DNA of 64,000 bases from a virus, in the IMG/VR virus record IMGVR_UViG_3300006100_000011, positions 1-64,000 of that record; one strand, given 5' to 3'. Positions 8,205-16,044 of this stretch are shown here, in pieces (position 1 is the stretch's first letter; the number at the start of each line of letters is the position of its first letter). Both the position numbers and the translations under genes were made by a program. The notes under the pieces were generated by a model, which was not told the origin of the DNA, did no database searches, and was given only the letters and a program-made list of their open reading frames with translations.

Positions 8205-9506
8205 ATGACCAGTCAAATTAACACAAACGGAATCAATGTAAATTATCCAGTGCCGGGAGTCAACAATAGCTCTCAGGGCTTTAGAGATAACTTTACTCAA
8301 ATCAGAGGGCAGTTCAACACTGCTGCCAATGAAATCACCGATTTGCAATCTAAGGTTGTTCTCAAGGCTGCACTTGACAACACAACTCTTAACAATGACA
8401 TGGGCAATGCTCTTATCAGCAATGCATCAACGAGCGGCTTTAGAGCAACTACTTACAACCTAGGCAATGCTCTTGCTGGAACTGTACTCGTTGACGTTAA
8501 TCGTGCAGATGTACAGTTTGGTTCATTAACTGGAAATGTTACATTACAGTTTGGTAATTGGGCACCCACTAACACACAAAGCAACGTTGTAGTTAGATTG
8601 ACTTATGCTAATACGGGTCCTGCATATGTACAACTTCCAAGTAGCTGCATTAGTTCAAACAACAACTTTGGTGTAACACTACTTGAGAACTATGAAAACG
8701 TAGGTGGTGTTGCTACACTCAGTGCTCCTGCTAACGCAAACATCATTGAACTTCGCTTCTCATCTCTTGACTGCGGTAACACAGTCACAGTAGAACCAAT
8801 CAATCGCCCTTACCAGTCAACTGAAATTCAAACAAGAAACATTCCACCGACTGGCCTTCCAGGTGATGTTAATGGAACAATCGCTGTTGGTCCTTCTGTA
8901 AACCAGTTGAACATCACTAGCACTAATGCAGCAGACTATCTAACTACAGGTAATACTGCACAGCTATATCCTGATCTACCTGTTGTATTCACTGGTACTA
9001 GCATGGAAGCTAACATCACAGTTGGTACAACTTACTATGTAAGAAACGTGGTGTCAACTACTACCTTTACTGTAGCAACTTCAGTAGGCGGAGGAAATGT
9101 AAATCTAGCAGGTAATAGTACTCCAACTGCTGCAATGTATGCTAACCCGGTTTCATATTTGTACATCAGCACCGATGATTACAACTCAAATGCATACAGT
9201 AAGGGTTTGGTCAACACTTACGCAACTGGTAATATTATTACATTAAGCGGAACAGCCAACGCAACACTAAATGCTCCAATTATTTTTAGCGGCAACGTTG
9301 ATACAGCTAACACAAATATCGTTGCAGGAACTGTATATTATATTAAGACTATCAGTTCACCTAACGTAACTATCAGTCAGTCACGAGTAAATGGTGTTGC
9401 TGGAACTGCATTTGTTCCCGGCACTACAACAGGATTGTCCGGAGTAGCTACTATCTACACTGAAGGCAATGATATTTGGAAAAGAATCGCTCTTACTTCT
9501 TGGTAA
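8205..9506 (+). CDS. Virion structural / fibre-like protein (433 aa)
   Basis: Begins with an INVNYPVPGVNNSSQGFRDNF-type segment that I associate with N-terminal attachment regions of cyanophage T4-like structural proteins, followed by Asn/Thr-rich beta sequence. Two related ~60-residue modules (near residues 240-300 and 335-400) each contain TTYYVRNV/TVYYIKTI followed by a TFTVA-like strand. No enzymatic motif. Under its own late promoter and next to another adhesin-like gene; a fibre or neck-appendage role is likely but not shown. Confidence 0.65.
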   Translation: MTSQINTNGINVNYPVPGVNNSSQGFRDNFTQIRGQFNTAANEITDLQSKVVLKAALDNTTLNNDMGNALISNASTSGFRATTYNLGNALAGTVLVDVNRADVQFGSLTGNVTLQFGNWAPTNTQSNVVVRLTYANTGPAYVQLPSSCISSNNNFGVTLLENYENVGGVATLSAPANANIIELRFSSLDCGNTVTVEPINRPYQSTEIQTRNIPPTGLPGDVNGTIAVGPSVNQLNITSTNAADYLTTGNTAQLYPDLPVVFTGTSMEANITVGTTYYVRNVVSTTTFTVATSVGGGNVNLAGNSTPTAAMYANPVSYLYISTDDYNSNAYSKGLVNTYATGNIITLSGTANATLNAPIIFSGNVDTANTNIVAGTVYYIKTISSPNVTISQSRVNGVAGTAFVPGTTTGLSGVATIYTEGNDIWKRIALTSW

Positions 9507-9509
9507 ACT

Positions 9510-9761
9510 ATGGAACATCCATTTATCAATAAAGACGAATTACAAGAGAAGACACTGGAGCAACTTCAGGATACTATCTCTAGCTTAAATACCAAACTTA
9601 CTTTTGCGTATCGTACCGGTAACGGTCCTCTCATCCATCAACTTCAAATGGCTATCGGGACATATAAGGCCCAACATGCAAAGAAGATGGATGAGATTTT
9701 CGAAAAGCAAAAACTAAACAACAGAATCAACATATCGTCCGACAATGAACACAAGAATTGA
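9510..9761 (+). CDS. Small helical protein (83 aa)
   Basis: The ATG lies three bases after the previous stop. The sequence is mostly helical with heptad-like Leu spacing (residues ~13-60) and a charged C-terminus, compatible with a coiled coil. No family recognised. Overlaps the next gene by 17 bases, which implies translational coupling. Confidence 0.55.
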   Translation: MEHPFINKDELQEKTLEQLQDTISSLNTKLTFAYRTGNGPLIHQLQMAIGTYKAQHAKKMDEIFEKQKLNNRINISSDNEHKN

Positions 9762-10284
9762 AAAAGACTACTATTTCCAAACAGGAGTCCATTACCAAGA
9801 TACATTTTGGATCAATTCCTATGCAATCACGTTATCAATGCTTGTTGAGCAATGTGATAGCCCAGATGAACCTAGTATTGCTGTAGGCAGAGCTACACAT
9901 TATATTAGAAATGTAATTCAAAACTCTATACTTGTTGACGAAAACGATCAAGAAAGTATTGACAAATACGAAAATGCAGGCTTGAAAGTATGCAAACTTC
10001 CTGCTGAGCCACATGATGAAATCTTTGCTTCATTATTGCTTCTTAAACTAAACGCCATAATGAGAGGTAGAGTCCAAGTCACTGATCTTATCCTAGGCTC
10101 AGAATTGAGCGAGGGTGTTAGATATAATATAGTCTCTGAAGTGGCAGAAAACTATTATCCCGGATCATATTGGTGGAACAAATCCGACCTCAGCATCAGC
10201 GACGAAGAACCAAACAACGAATCCAATATTGTCAAGTTGTTTGACGATAACGAATGGATCGCATTAGAGTTGGGTTGGAAATAA
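9745..10284 (+). CDS. Conserved-looking phage protein (179 aa)
   Basis: No recognised domain. Largely helical, with Trp-rich ends (YYPGSYWWNKSDL and NEWIALELGW). The ATG sits inside the 3' end of the previous gene. It ends two bases before the -35 of a strong early-type promoter, so it is the last gene of the structural block. Confidence 0.55.
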   Translation: MNTRIEKDYYFQTGVHYQDTFWINSYAITLSMLVEQCDSPDEPSIAVGRATHYIRNVIQNSILVDENDQESIDKYENAGLKVCKLPAEPHDEIFASLLLLKLNAIMRGRVQVTDLILGSELSEGVRYNIVSEVAENYYPGSYWWNKSDLSISDEEPNNESNIVKLFDDNEWIALELGWK

Positions 10285-10285
10285 C

Positions 10286-10314
10286 TTGACAACATCAAAT
10301 TGCTGTGTTATAAT
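10286..10314 (+). promoter_or_regulatory. Consensus sigma70-type promoter giving a leaderless mRNA
   Basis: TTGACA (10286-10291), 17-base spacer, TATAAT (10309-10314): a perfect match to both hexamers. The next six bases lead to ATG at 10321, where transcription should begin, so the message would have no leader. Confidence 0.85.
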
Positions 10315-10320
10315 AGCAAC

Positions 10321-10830
10321 ATGATCACAGACAAATATGGGCAGCAGATTTATTCTGAAAGAGACATCTGCAATATATATCTAACCAACCCTGACATTCG
10401 TTTGAAGAACGTATTGGTTTCTGATAAGGTAACCTTCAATAACAGCCTATATGTAGAAAACATTCCAGAACTCATTGAGTATATCGTTGACGATAGTATG
10501 ACAGTTGAAGAATTTGACATGAAGTGTCAAGAAAACTTCTTTATCCCAGTTGAATACGCTAAGTTTGATATTGCAAAGTTTGTACTGGATCAATGCCAAA
10601 GTGAAGCTGAACTTCAACGAGTAGGGGAAGAACTACTATTGTATCAAGAACGTGATATGTTTCCGCTATTGCGGTACCTAAAGTATCTTGTTGATACTAT
10701 GCGAGCCAACAACATTGTTTGGGGAGTAGGTAGAGGGTCAAGTGTTGCAAGTTTTGTGTTGTTTCTTATTGGCGTACACAAGATCAATTCATTGTACTAC
10801 GACCTACCAGTAGACGAGTTTTTGAAATAA
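10321..10830 (+). CDS. DNA polymerase III alpha (DnaE)-like fragment
   Basis: The C-terminal ~60 residues (FPLLRYLKYLVDTMRANNIV then GVGRGSSVASF at 135-145, then YDLPVDEFLK) match the GxGRGSAxGSLVAYLLG...YDLLFERFLN segment of C-family replicative polymerases. The protein ends right there, before the PDxDxD catalytic aspartates, so it cannot be a polymerase. The ATG at 10321 coincides with the predicted transcription start; an upstream in-frame TTG would fall before it. An early promoter suggests a takeover or nucleotide-binding role. The polymerase actually used is gp43 at 46938. Confidence 0.65.
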   Translation: MITDKYGQQIYSERDICNIYLTNPDIRLKNVLVSDKVTFNNSLYVENIPELIEYIVDDSMTVEEFDMKCQENFFIPVEYAKFDIAKFVLDQCQSEAELQRVGEELLLYQERDMFPLLRYLKYLVDTMRANNIVWGVGRGSSVASFVLFLIGVHKINSLYYDLPVDEFLK

Positions 10831-10845
10831 CCCACGTTTTTGAGC

Positions 10846-10852
10846 ATAAATA
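10846..10852 (+). promoter_or_regulatory. Late promoter box
   Basis: ATAAATA upstream of the gene at 10874, with ribosome site AAAGGAG between. GAGTTTTT (10816-10823) in the previous gene is complementary to AAAAACTC (10866-10873), which abuts the start codon, so read-through RNA could pair there. Confidence 0.65.
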
Positions 10853-10873
10853 TAAGACAAAGGAGAAAAACTC

Positions 10874-11284
10874 ATGGTAACTCATCGTTCTGCCCTAGGA
10901 AGAAATATTGATATGGGCCAGATTGCTGCTAGGAACGAACATGTTCGTGCAGTAGGTAATATGAACGTAAACGCACGTGGCGACACTATCGACAGTCATG
11001 GTAAGGTAGTTGTACCTGTCACTAAGAAGGTCGGTGATGCATATCAGCGTACAGTATCTAATCGTGCTGCAAACGTATTAAAGCCAAAGGACGCACCTGC
11101 TGATATTCAGCCACCCGTCGAAGAACTTCATCCAGAAGAAATGGAGTTTGAAGACGATAATGAAGCAGCAGAAATTGAAGCATTGAAGGCAGCAGAAGCA
11201 GAAAAGATCGTGATCAAGCCTGCTAGCGAAGCACCAGACTTCGTGATGCCTGACGTAACTACTACTACCACCAAGAAAAAGTAA
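10874..11284 (+). CDS. Conserved T4-like phage protein of unknown function (136 aa)
   Basis: The N-terminal half contains GRNIDMGQIAARNEHVRAVG and NMNVNARGDTIDSHGKVV, a pattern I recall from T4-like cyanophage proteins encoded near the gp31-type co-chaperonin. The C-terminal half is acidic, Ala/Glu-rich and probably disordered, ending in a Thr/Lys tail. Late promoter upstream and two-base spacing to the next gene. Confidence 0.6.
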   Translation: MVTHRSALGRNIDMGQIAARNEHVRAVGNMNVNARGDTIDSHGKVVVPVTKKVGDAYQRTVSNRAANVLKPKDAPADIQPPVEELHPEEMEFEDDNEAAEIEALKAAEAEKIVIKPASEAPDFVMPDVTTTTTKKK

Positions 11285-11286
11285 TC

Positions 11287-11655
11287 ATGGCAGAAAAACG
11301 CAATTTATCTACTACAAAGTTTAACGAGTTCCGAGCAATCGGAGATCACATCCTAGTTCATGGGATGGAATTTAGAGAGCGCATCAGTCGTGGTGGCATC
11401 ATCATTATTGATGACGATATGAAAAGCGCAGGCATTCGTCCACGTTGGGCGCAGGTCTACGCATTAGGGCCTAAAGTAACAGCCGATATAGAAGTAGGCG
11501 ATTATATTATGATAGCACACGGTCGCTGGTCACGTGGTCAGACTATTGAAGACGAAGACGGCGAGAAAGTCATCCGCAAAGTAGATCCAAATGATATTTT
11601 GTTAGTAAGTAAAGAAAAAGTTAACGATTATACAATGACAGATAAAGAATACTAA
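11287..11655 (+). CDS. 31: gp31-like GroES co-chaperonin
   Basis: GroES-fold protein predicted to cap host GroEL so that the large major capsid protein can fold, the role of T4 gp31. The 122-residue product shows FRAIGDHILV near the N-terminus, the RISRGGIIIIDDD mobile-loop region, GPKV..DIEVGDYIMI, and the closing VDPNDILL strand. Head proteins themselves are outside this window. Follows the previous gene by two bases, probably in the same late transcript. Confidence 0.8.
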   Translation: MAEKRNLSTTKFNEFRAIGDHILVHGMEFRERISRGGIIIIDDDMKSAGIRPRWAQVYALGPKVTADIEVGDYIMIAHGRWSRGQTIEDEDGEKVIRKVDPNDILLVSKEKVNDYTMTDKEY

Positions 11656-11659
11656 TACG

Positions 11660-11717
11660 TTTGGGGAAGTGAGAAACATTTCTACGAGGCTCGTGAGGCG
11701 AGAATCACTTCCCCAAA
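11660..11717 (+). other. Long stem-loop between co-chaperonin and clamp-loader operon
   Basis: TTTGGGGAAGTGA (11660-11672) pairs perfectly with TCACTTCCCCAAA (11705-11717), a 13-bp stem around a 32-base insert that can form further pairs (TTCT/AGAA and ACGA/TCGT). No U-run follows, so it is not a classical terminator. It may protect the 3' end of the late message, stop transcription weakly, or be a small structured RNA. Confidence 0.6.
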
Positions 11718-11721
11718 TATC

Positions 11722-11750
11722 TTGACTTTTCACACAACATCAAGTATTCT
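11722..11750 (+). promoter_or_regulatory. Early/middle promoter, leaderless
   Basis: TTGACT (11722-11727), 17-base spacer, TATTCT (11745-11750), then six bases to ATG at 11757. The start codon therefore sits at the expected +1. Confidence 0.65.
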
Positions 11751-11756
11751 ATTACA

Positions 11757-11969
11757 ATGACAAACAAAACTCTCAAAGATTACGCACCATATATTGCTGC
11801 ACTTGCAGCAGTAGGAGCAGCCGCAGCAGCAGCTACCATTGCATTCTCTAGAACTAGCAAGGCTCTAAAAGAATTGGCTAACCTCGATCTTGACTTTGGC
11901 AACGATGAGGCACTAAACTCACTATACAACATTCGTAAAGAAATGAGAGACCGACATAATGAAAAATAA
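11757..11969 (+). CDS. Small membrane protein (70 aa)
   Basis: One predicted membrane helix (about residues 10-28, Ala-rich: YIAALAAVGAAAAAATIAF) followed by a charged cytoplasmic tail. No known family. It opens the clamp-loader operon, starts at the predicted transcription start without a leader, and overlaps gene 44 by 11 bases. Confidence 0.6.
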   Translation: MTNKTLKDYAPYIAALAAVGAAAAAATIAFSRTSKALKELANLDLDFGNDEALNSLYNIRKEMRDRHNEK

Positions 11970-12888
11970 TCTCTGGGTAGAAAAGTATCGCCCGAATAAG
12001 GTATCTGATTATGTGTTCGTTGATGAAACTCAGCGTAAGCAGGTAAAGAGTTGGATTGCAGAAGGTACGATTCCGCATCTTCTTCTCAGCGGTGATCCGG
12101 GTACAGGCAAGACTACTCTCGCTAAGGTTCTCATTCATGAACTTGGCGTTGATGCATTTGACGTTCTAGAGATTAACGCTAGCCGTGAGAACGGCATTGA
12201 CAACATGCGCGAACGAATCAATGGCTTTGTGCAGACTATGCCATTTGGTAAGTTCAAGGTCGTTCTTCTTGACGAGGCTGACTATCTAACTCAGGCAGCA
12301 CAAGCAGCATTGCGTAATGATATGGAAGCATATGCTGATACTTGTCGTTACATTCTAACTTGTAACTATGAACACAAGATCATCCCGGCATTGCGCGAAA
12401 GTCGTTGCTATAAGTTTCATATCGCTAGACCCGACATGACTGACTTTACTGCCCGTGCTGCAACAGTTCTTCTTACTGAAAACGTTGATTTTGAGCTTGA
12501 TGATCTTGACACTTATGTTCGCGGATCATACCCCGATCTTCGTAAGTGTTTGAATCAACTACAGCAGAATTCAACTACTGGAAAGCTCAACAAGCCGCAG
12601 TCAACTGGTAGTGGCGAAGATGAACTATTGATGGCTGCTGCTGAACTATTCAAGAATGGTAAGATTCTTGAGGGCCGTCAACAGTTGATGCAGTATATTT
12701 CCTTGTACCCGACTCGCATTGAAGATACATATAGATGGATGTATGACAATCTTGATCTTTGGGGAACTGCACAAGAAAAGAAGGATGCAAACATTGTTAT
12801 CATTCGCAATGGTCTTGCAAATCTTCCACTCGTTGGCATTCCTGAAATCAGTATGGCAGCTACGCTTTGTGAATTGACTACACTTTAA
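11959..12888 (+). CDS. 44: Clamp loader large subunit (gp44)
   Basis: AAA+ ATPase that loads the gp45 sliding clamp with gp43. The N-terminal WVEKYRPNKVSDYVF matches RFC/gp44 proteins; Walker A is GDPGTGKTT, Walker B is VVLLDEAD, and the ESRCYKF segment is close to the SRC arginine-finger motif of RFC small subunits. Length (309 aa) is near T4 gp44 (319 aa). No gp62 is recognisable next door. Transcribed from the early-type promoter at 11722. Confidence 0.93.
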   Translation: MKNNLWVEKYRPNKVSDYVFVDETQRKQVKSWIAEGTIPHLLLSGDPGTGKTTLAKVLIHELGVDAFDVLEINASRENGIDNMRERINGFVQTMPFGKFKVVLLDEADYLTQAAQAALRNDMEAYADTCRYILTCNYEHKIIPALRESRCYKFHIARPDMTDFTARAATVLLTENVDFELDDLDTYVRGSYPDLRKCLNQLQQNSTTGKLNKPQSTGSGEDELLMAAAELFKNGKILEGRQQLMQYISLYPTRIEDTYRWMYDNLDLWGTAQEKKDANIVIIRNGLANLPLVGIPEISMAATLCELTTL

Positions 12889-12910
12889 CTGCTACTTTAG
12901 TGGAGTTGGC

Positions 12911-12937
12911 ATAAATAACAATAAGGAGATTTGTTAT
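12911..12937 (+). promoter_or_regulatory. Late promoter with start-codon-hiding hairpin
   Basis: Late box ATAAATA at 12911-12917, predicted start 12923. ATAACAA (12915-12921) pairs with TTGTTAT (12931-12937), putting the ribosome site GGAG in a nine-base loop and the first two bases of the ATG (12936) in the stem. Late RNA would lack the first arm. Confidence 0.7.
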
Positions 12938-13628
12938 GTTATGTCATAGAGGATGTGGATTAGAAGCAACCTTCACTAATAAAGCTGGATTACTATGTTG
13001 TCATAAATCAGCCCCTAAGTGCCCTGTTGTTAAACAAAAAATAGGAACAAATAGTGGAGCAACACGAAAAGGTAAGTCTTATAATGAGTTGCATGGGGCT
13101 AACGCAGAAGCAATGCGTAAGAAACGCAGCGAGAAATTAACGGGCAGACCAGTTAAAGAAAGTAGTAGAACTAAGTCAAGTATAGCAAACAAAAAGCATC
13201 GGGAACTGAACCCAAGAGACCCTTGGAACAAAGGTAAAACTGGAGTTCAAGTACCTTGGAACAAAGGTAAAACCGGATACTCAATGCCCCCGAGACGAAA
13301 GATTTCGGAAGAAGATTATCAGGATTATCAAAGATACAAGAGAGCAGTATACACAGCATCAAGGAAAACATATAATAGCAATGTTAATTTGCTGAATCCG
13401 AAAGGGTTGTTATTAGGACGATCAGGGACTCCTGATGCTCACCAAATAGATCACAAAGTTCCTATTTCAGTAGGATATCAGCTAAAGATTCCAGTTACTG
13501 TTATGTCAGTTGTGGAGAACCTGCAATTGCTGCCTTGGAAAGATAATCTTAATAAGTCTAATAAACATGACACTAATGAAGAAATATTGACTATACTGCT
13601 AGAACGCAGTAAATACATTGAGGATTGA
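12936..13628 (+). CDS. HNH homing endonuclease with NUMOD3-like repeats
   Basis: Free-standing homing endonuclease. The N-terminus has paired Cys/His (CHRGCG, CCHKSAPKC) resembling a small zinc knuckle. The middle has repeated DPWNKGKTG / VPWNKGKTG units, NUMOD3-like DNA-binding segments. The C-terminal nuclease carries HQIDHKVPIS and an NLQLLPWKDNLNKSN segment typical of HNH enzymes. It sits between gene 44 and small genes, where T4-like phages often carry such insertions. Its late promoter and hairpin would delay synthesis until late infection. Confidence 0.8.
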   Translation: MLCHRGCGLEATFTNKAGLLCCHKSAPKCPVVKQKIGTNSGATRKGKSYNELHGANAEAMRKKRSEKLTGRPVKESSRTKSSIANKKHRELNPRDPWNKGKTGVQVPWNKGKTGYSMPPRRKISEEDYQDYQRYKRAVYTASRKTYNSNVNLLNPKGLLLGRSGTPDAHQIDHKVPISVGYQLKIPVTVMSVVENLQLLPWKDNLNKSNKHDTNEEILTILLERSKYIED

Positions 13629-13632
13629 TATT

Positions 13633-13857
13633 ATGAGTGTTCAAATAAAATATAGTTGGGGAGAAAGCCAACCGGAGCAGATTAGCATGTGTTCTGCGTA
13701 TACTAGAAATATTTTAAAGATTACAGATGAGCAGGCAGCGGAATGGCGCCGAGAAATCTTCGGAGTCCATACTGAAAGTGATTCCTTTGGGTTTACTATT
13801 ATATACGATTCGCAGGATTGCTATGATAATTTCATGAAGATATGGGCACCGATATGA
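13633..13857 (+). CDS. Small protein of a Trp-tailed family (74 aa)
   Basis: ATG at 13633 rather than the upstream TTG, which lies inside the HNH gene. The C-terminus (FTIIYDSQDCYDNFMKIWAPI) has a beta strand, Asp-rich turn and aromatic helix resembling the C-termini of genes at 56221, 56471 and 56945, suggesting a small paralogous family of about 60-85 residues. Function unknown. Stop and next start overlap (ATGA). Confidence 0.5.
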   Translation: MSVQIKYSWGESQPEQISMCSAYTRNILKITDEQAAEWRREIFGVHTESDSFGFTIIYDSQDCYDNFMKIWAPI

Positions 13858-14165
13858 TCAATTTCTCATTCAACATCAATTGGCCTTGGTTTAAAAGTTT
13901 TGGCGACCAAACCGACTATATAGAAAAGACATGGAGTTTATCTAAGCACAAGTCATTAGAGATTCAGCTTAGTAAAGCAGGTAACACTCTTATTGGCGTC
14001 GCATTTGGATGTAACATGAGGTGTGACCATGCAGGAGTGATGCTTGATCTTAGCCTATTCAGACATTTCTTAATCATTAATTTTTATGACAATAGGCATT
14101 GGAACTATGACAAGAATCGTTATATCAACTATGACGATCCAGAAGAAGTAAAGGAGTGGTCATGA
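13854..14165 (+). CDS. Hypothetical phage protein (103 aa)
   Basis: ATG at 13854 overlaps the previous TGA. The sequence suggests alternating beta strands (SLEIQLSKAGNTLIGVAF, MLDLSLFRHFLIINFYD) and ends in a charged tail with YDDPEEVKEW. No family recognised. Between gene 44 and phoH, overlapping the next gene by four bases. Confidence 0.55.
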   Translation: MINFSFNINWPWFKSFGDQTDYIEKTWSLSKHKSLEIQLSKAGNTLIGVAFGCNMRCDHAGVMLDLSLFRHFLIINFYDNRHWNYDKNRYINYDDPEEVKEWS

Positions 14166-14464
14166 GATATCTATTAATCAGTTTCTTGCGTAAGATGGGT
14201 GGACAGATTGACGAAATGGTGTCAGTCTCTAAGCGTGTCCGCACATCGGATATGAATAGCTGCAATGTTATTCTTGACTTTGCCGACAAAAAGATTGTCA
14301 AGTCAGTCATTGAAGGCAAGCAGCATGACAGTGACTTTACCCTAATGCGTGACTATTATGCAAGAGTCTACCCAAAGTTGATTGAACAGCTTGAAAAAGA
14401 AGCTGTAATCACTAAGGAACAGGAAAAATTAGCCGCTAAGATTGTTCCCGGCAAGAAGAAGTGA
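14162..14464 (+). CDS. Hypothetical phage protein (100 aa)
   Basis: ATG at 14162 is preferred because AAAGGAG lies seven bases before it. Residues ~35-55 (NVILDFADKKIVKSVIEGK) look like a beta hairpin; the rest is helical and charged with a Lys-rich tail. It occupies the position where a small clamp-loader subunit might be expected but is much shorter than gp62 and not recognisably similar. Ends directly before a bidirectional terminator. Confidence 0.55.
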   Translation: MRYLLISFLRKMGGQIDEMVSVSKRVRTSDMNSCNVILDFADKKIVKSVIEGKQHDSDFTLMRDYYARVYPKLIEQLEKEAVITKEQEKLAAKIVPGKKK

Positions 14465-14465
14465 T

Positions 14466-14487
14466 AAACGGGGCTTTCGCCCCGTTT
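14466..14487. terminator. Bidirectional terminator between convergent genes
   Basis: AAACGGGGC (14466-14474), loop TTTC, GCCCCGTTT (14479-14487): a nine-base-pair stem with A-run and T-run flanks in both directions, between the + strand gene ending at 14464 and phoH ending at 14491 on the - strand. Confidence 0.85.
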
Positions 14488-14490
14488 ACC

Positions 14491-15258
14491 TTATGAGTAC
14501 ATTTTTAAGACATGCTCAATAATTTCATGTCTTCTAATATCCTTAGTATCAAATTCGCATGTTTTCATGCCAGGGACATTGAACTTTTCAATTCGTGATT
14601 TCAAATCTAATAGTCCATTGTCGGGAGTTTTACGATCAGTCTGTTCTACGTCTCCAGTAATGACAATCTTACTGCCCTCACCAATTCTTGTCATTAGCAT
14701 TTTCATCTGGCTAGGAGTAGCATTCTGAGCTTCATCTAGTATGATCCAACTGTGTTTAAAGTTACGACCACGGCAGAAAGCTAATGGAGTAACTTCAATT
14801 ACTTGTTCTTCAACCATATATTCAAGTTCTTTGGTGGTATAGAACTCTCGTAGTACGTCAAATAGAGGTCTTACCCACGGTTCCATCTTTTGGTTTAGAT
14901 CGCCAGGTAAGAATCCATGTTTCTCGTCATCGACGGCCACGGCTGGTCTGGTAAGTAGTATCTTTTCGCAGTCTCCTCTTCTCATAGCTTGAATTGCTGC
15001 AAGCATAGCTAGGTAAGTTTTACCCGTGCCAGCTGGGCCACTAACCACTACGATGTCTGTTTCAGGGTCAGTCAGTGCGACGATATATTTTTCCTGGTTC
15101 CTACTTTGGGGAATTAGCTCGACAGGTTTCTTGGCCTTTTTGGGTTGGGTTTGAGTAAAATCTATTGTCTTCGATTCATTCATGTAGAATGCCTTACTCT
15201 CGTTACGTCTTGAGTGTGTGTCTTTTTGTCTTAATGCGCTAGTTTTGCGTTTAGTCAC
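14491..15258 (-). CDS. phoH: PhoH-like ATPase
   Basis: P-loop protein of the PhoH family, frequent in marine and freshwater phages; biochemical role uncertain, linked to RNA metabolism or phosphate stress. Walker A is GPAGTGKTYLA, Walker B region is SWIILDEAQN, with GRNFKHS and ITGDVEQTD typical of PhoH. The first ~45 residues are basic and Lys/Arg-rich, an N-terminal extension. It starts with GTG behind GGAG and is one of only two - strand genes. A late box on the - strand lies at 15311-15317. Confidence 0.9.
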   Translation of the reverse strand: MTKRKTSALRQKDTHSRRNESKAFYMNESKTIDFTQTQPKKAKKPVELIPQSRNQEKYIVALTDPETDIVVVSGPAGTGKTYLAMLAAIQAMRRGDCEKILLTRPAVAVDDEKHGFLPGDLNQKMEPWVRPLFDVLREFYTTKELEYMVEEQVIEVTPLAFCRGRNFKHSWIILDEAQNATPSQMKMLMTRIGEGSKIVITGDVEQTDRKTPDNGLLDLKSRIEKFNVPGMKTCEFDTKDIRRHEIIEHVLKMYS

Positions 15259-15288
15259 AAATATCTCCTAGATTTGATACTGTATGTG

Positions 15289-15317
15289 TGAGGGCGTTTG
15301 CTCTCATTCGTATTTAG
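15289..15317 (-). promoter_or_regulatory. Late promoter and leader hairpin for phoH
   Basis: Read on the - strand, CTAAATA (15311-15317) is a late box followed by a seven-pair hairpin at 15289-15306 (TGAGGGC/GCTCTCA with one G-U). The ribosome site before the GTG lies in the loop of a further small stem. Confidence 0.5.
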
Positions 15318-15365
15318 GTTAGGCATTTGAGTAAAGTATGAGCATGTGGAAATTAGTTTCCTATG

Positions 15366-15433
15366 ATAAATATATTGCTCGTTTCTGTAAGCACAAGCAC
15401 GATTCCTACTTTCTGTTTCAGGAAAGATAAATA
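15366..15433 (+). promoter_or_regulatory. Two late promoter boxes; the second is leaderless
   Basis: ATAAATA at 15366-15372 and 15427-15433. The second is followed by exactly five bases and then ATG at 15439, so the expected late +1 is the A of the start codon. Together with the phoH leader this fills the 180-base gap between divergent genes; no further gene was seen there. Confidence 0.65.
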
Positions 15434-15438
15434 CATTC

Positions 15439-16044
15439 ATGAGTACTTTGCCAGCAGATAAGTTTTTTAACGATGTAGACTTCGTTAGCATTGTGGATAC
15501 GATCAAGGGTATCTACATGAGTGATGGATCCATGTCTACTCTATTAGATTTTGAACGTGTCCTTGATGAAGCAGACTTGTATGCGTATAAGAACTGGATC
15601 GTAGGTGAGCTTGTACAAGGACCTACAGTTGGTAGATATAGCTGCAAGTGCATCTTTATGTGGCCTTATAAGTTGATGCCTAATCCAAAGGGTGCATTAC
15701 GTCTAATGAACATTGGATGCAAGGTTCGCTTTGGTAAAAGTGAGCTTGAAGTTCCAGTAGAAGTAAAAGACTACGAAGACTTTGTTCCTGGCACTAGATA
15801 TCCAAAGATGCATAAGCGTAAAGTTTGGTTTGTTGAAATTGAGATTCCATTCGAACTTATGGATGACATCAAGGAAGGCTCTATCGACCTCGCTGACCAA
15901 TCAATTGACTTGAGTGATATTCAAGATGCATATGACGAAGACCTTGATGAAGGCGGCGCGAGTCAAGAAGATCAGGGTCCTGAAACTATGCAGGATCAGA
16001 ATCAGCCAGTAGCTCAAGCCGCAGATATGGGAGCACCGATGTAA
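15439..16044 (+). CDS. Conserved-looking virion-region protein (201 aa)
   Basis: Unknown family. Residues ~55-140 look globular and beta-rich; the last ~50 are acidic and Gln-rich, probably disordered. There is no ribosome site; the message is probably leaderless from the late promoter five bases upstream. Stop and next start share a base. Late expression and neighbours suggest a structural or assembly role. Confidence 0.6.
   Translation: MSTLPADKFFNDVDFVSIVDTIKGIYMSDGSMSTLLDFERVLDEADLYAYKNWIVGELVQGPTVGRYSCKCIFMWPYKLMPNPKGALRLMNIGCKVRFGKSELEVPVEVKDYEDFVPGTRYPKMHKRKVWFVEIEIPFELMDDIKEGSIDLADQSIDLSDIQDAYDEDLDEGGASQEDQGPETMQDQNQPVAQAADMGAPM

Noticed and set aside
14162-14464. Clamp loader small subunit gp62
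   Set aside because: Right neighbourhood, but far too short and without recognisable similarity.
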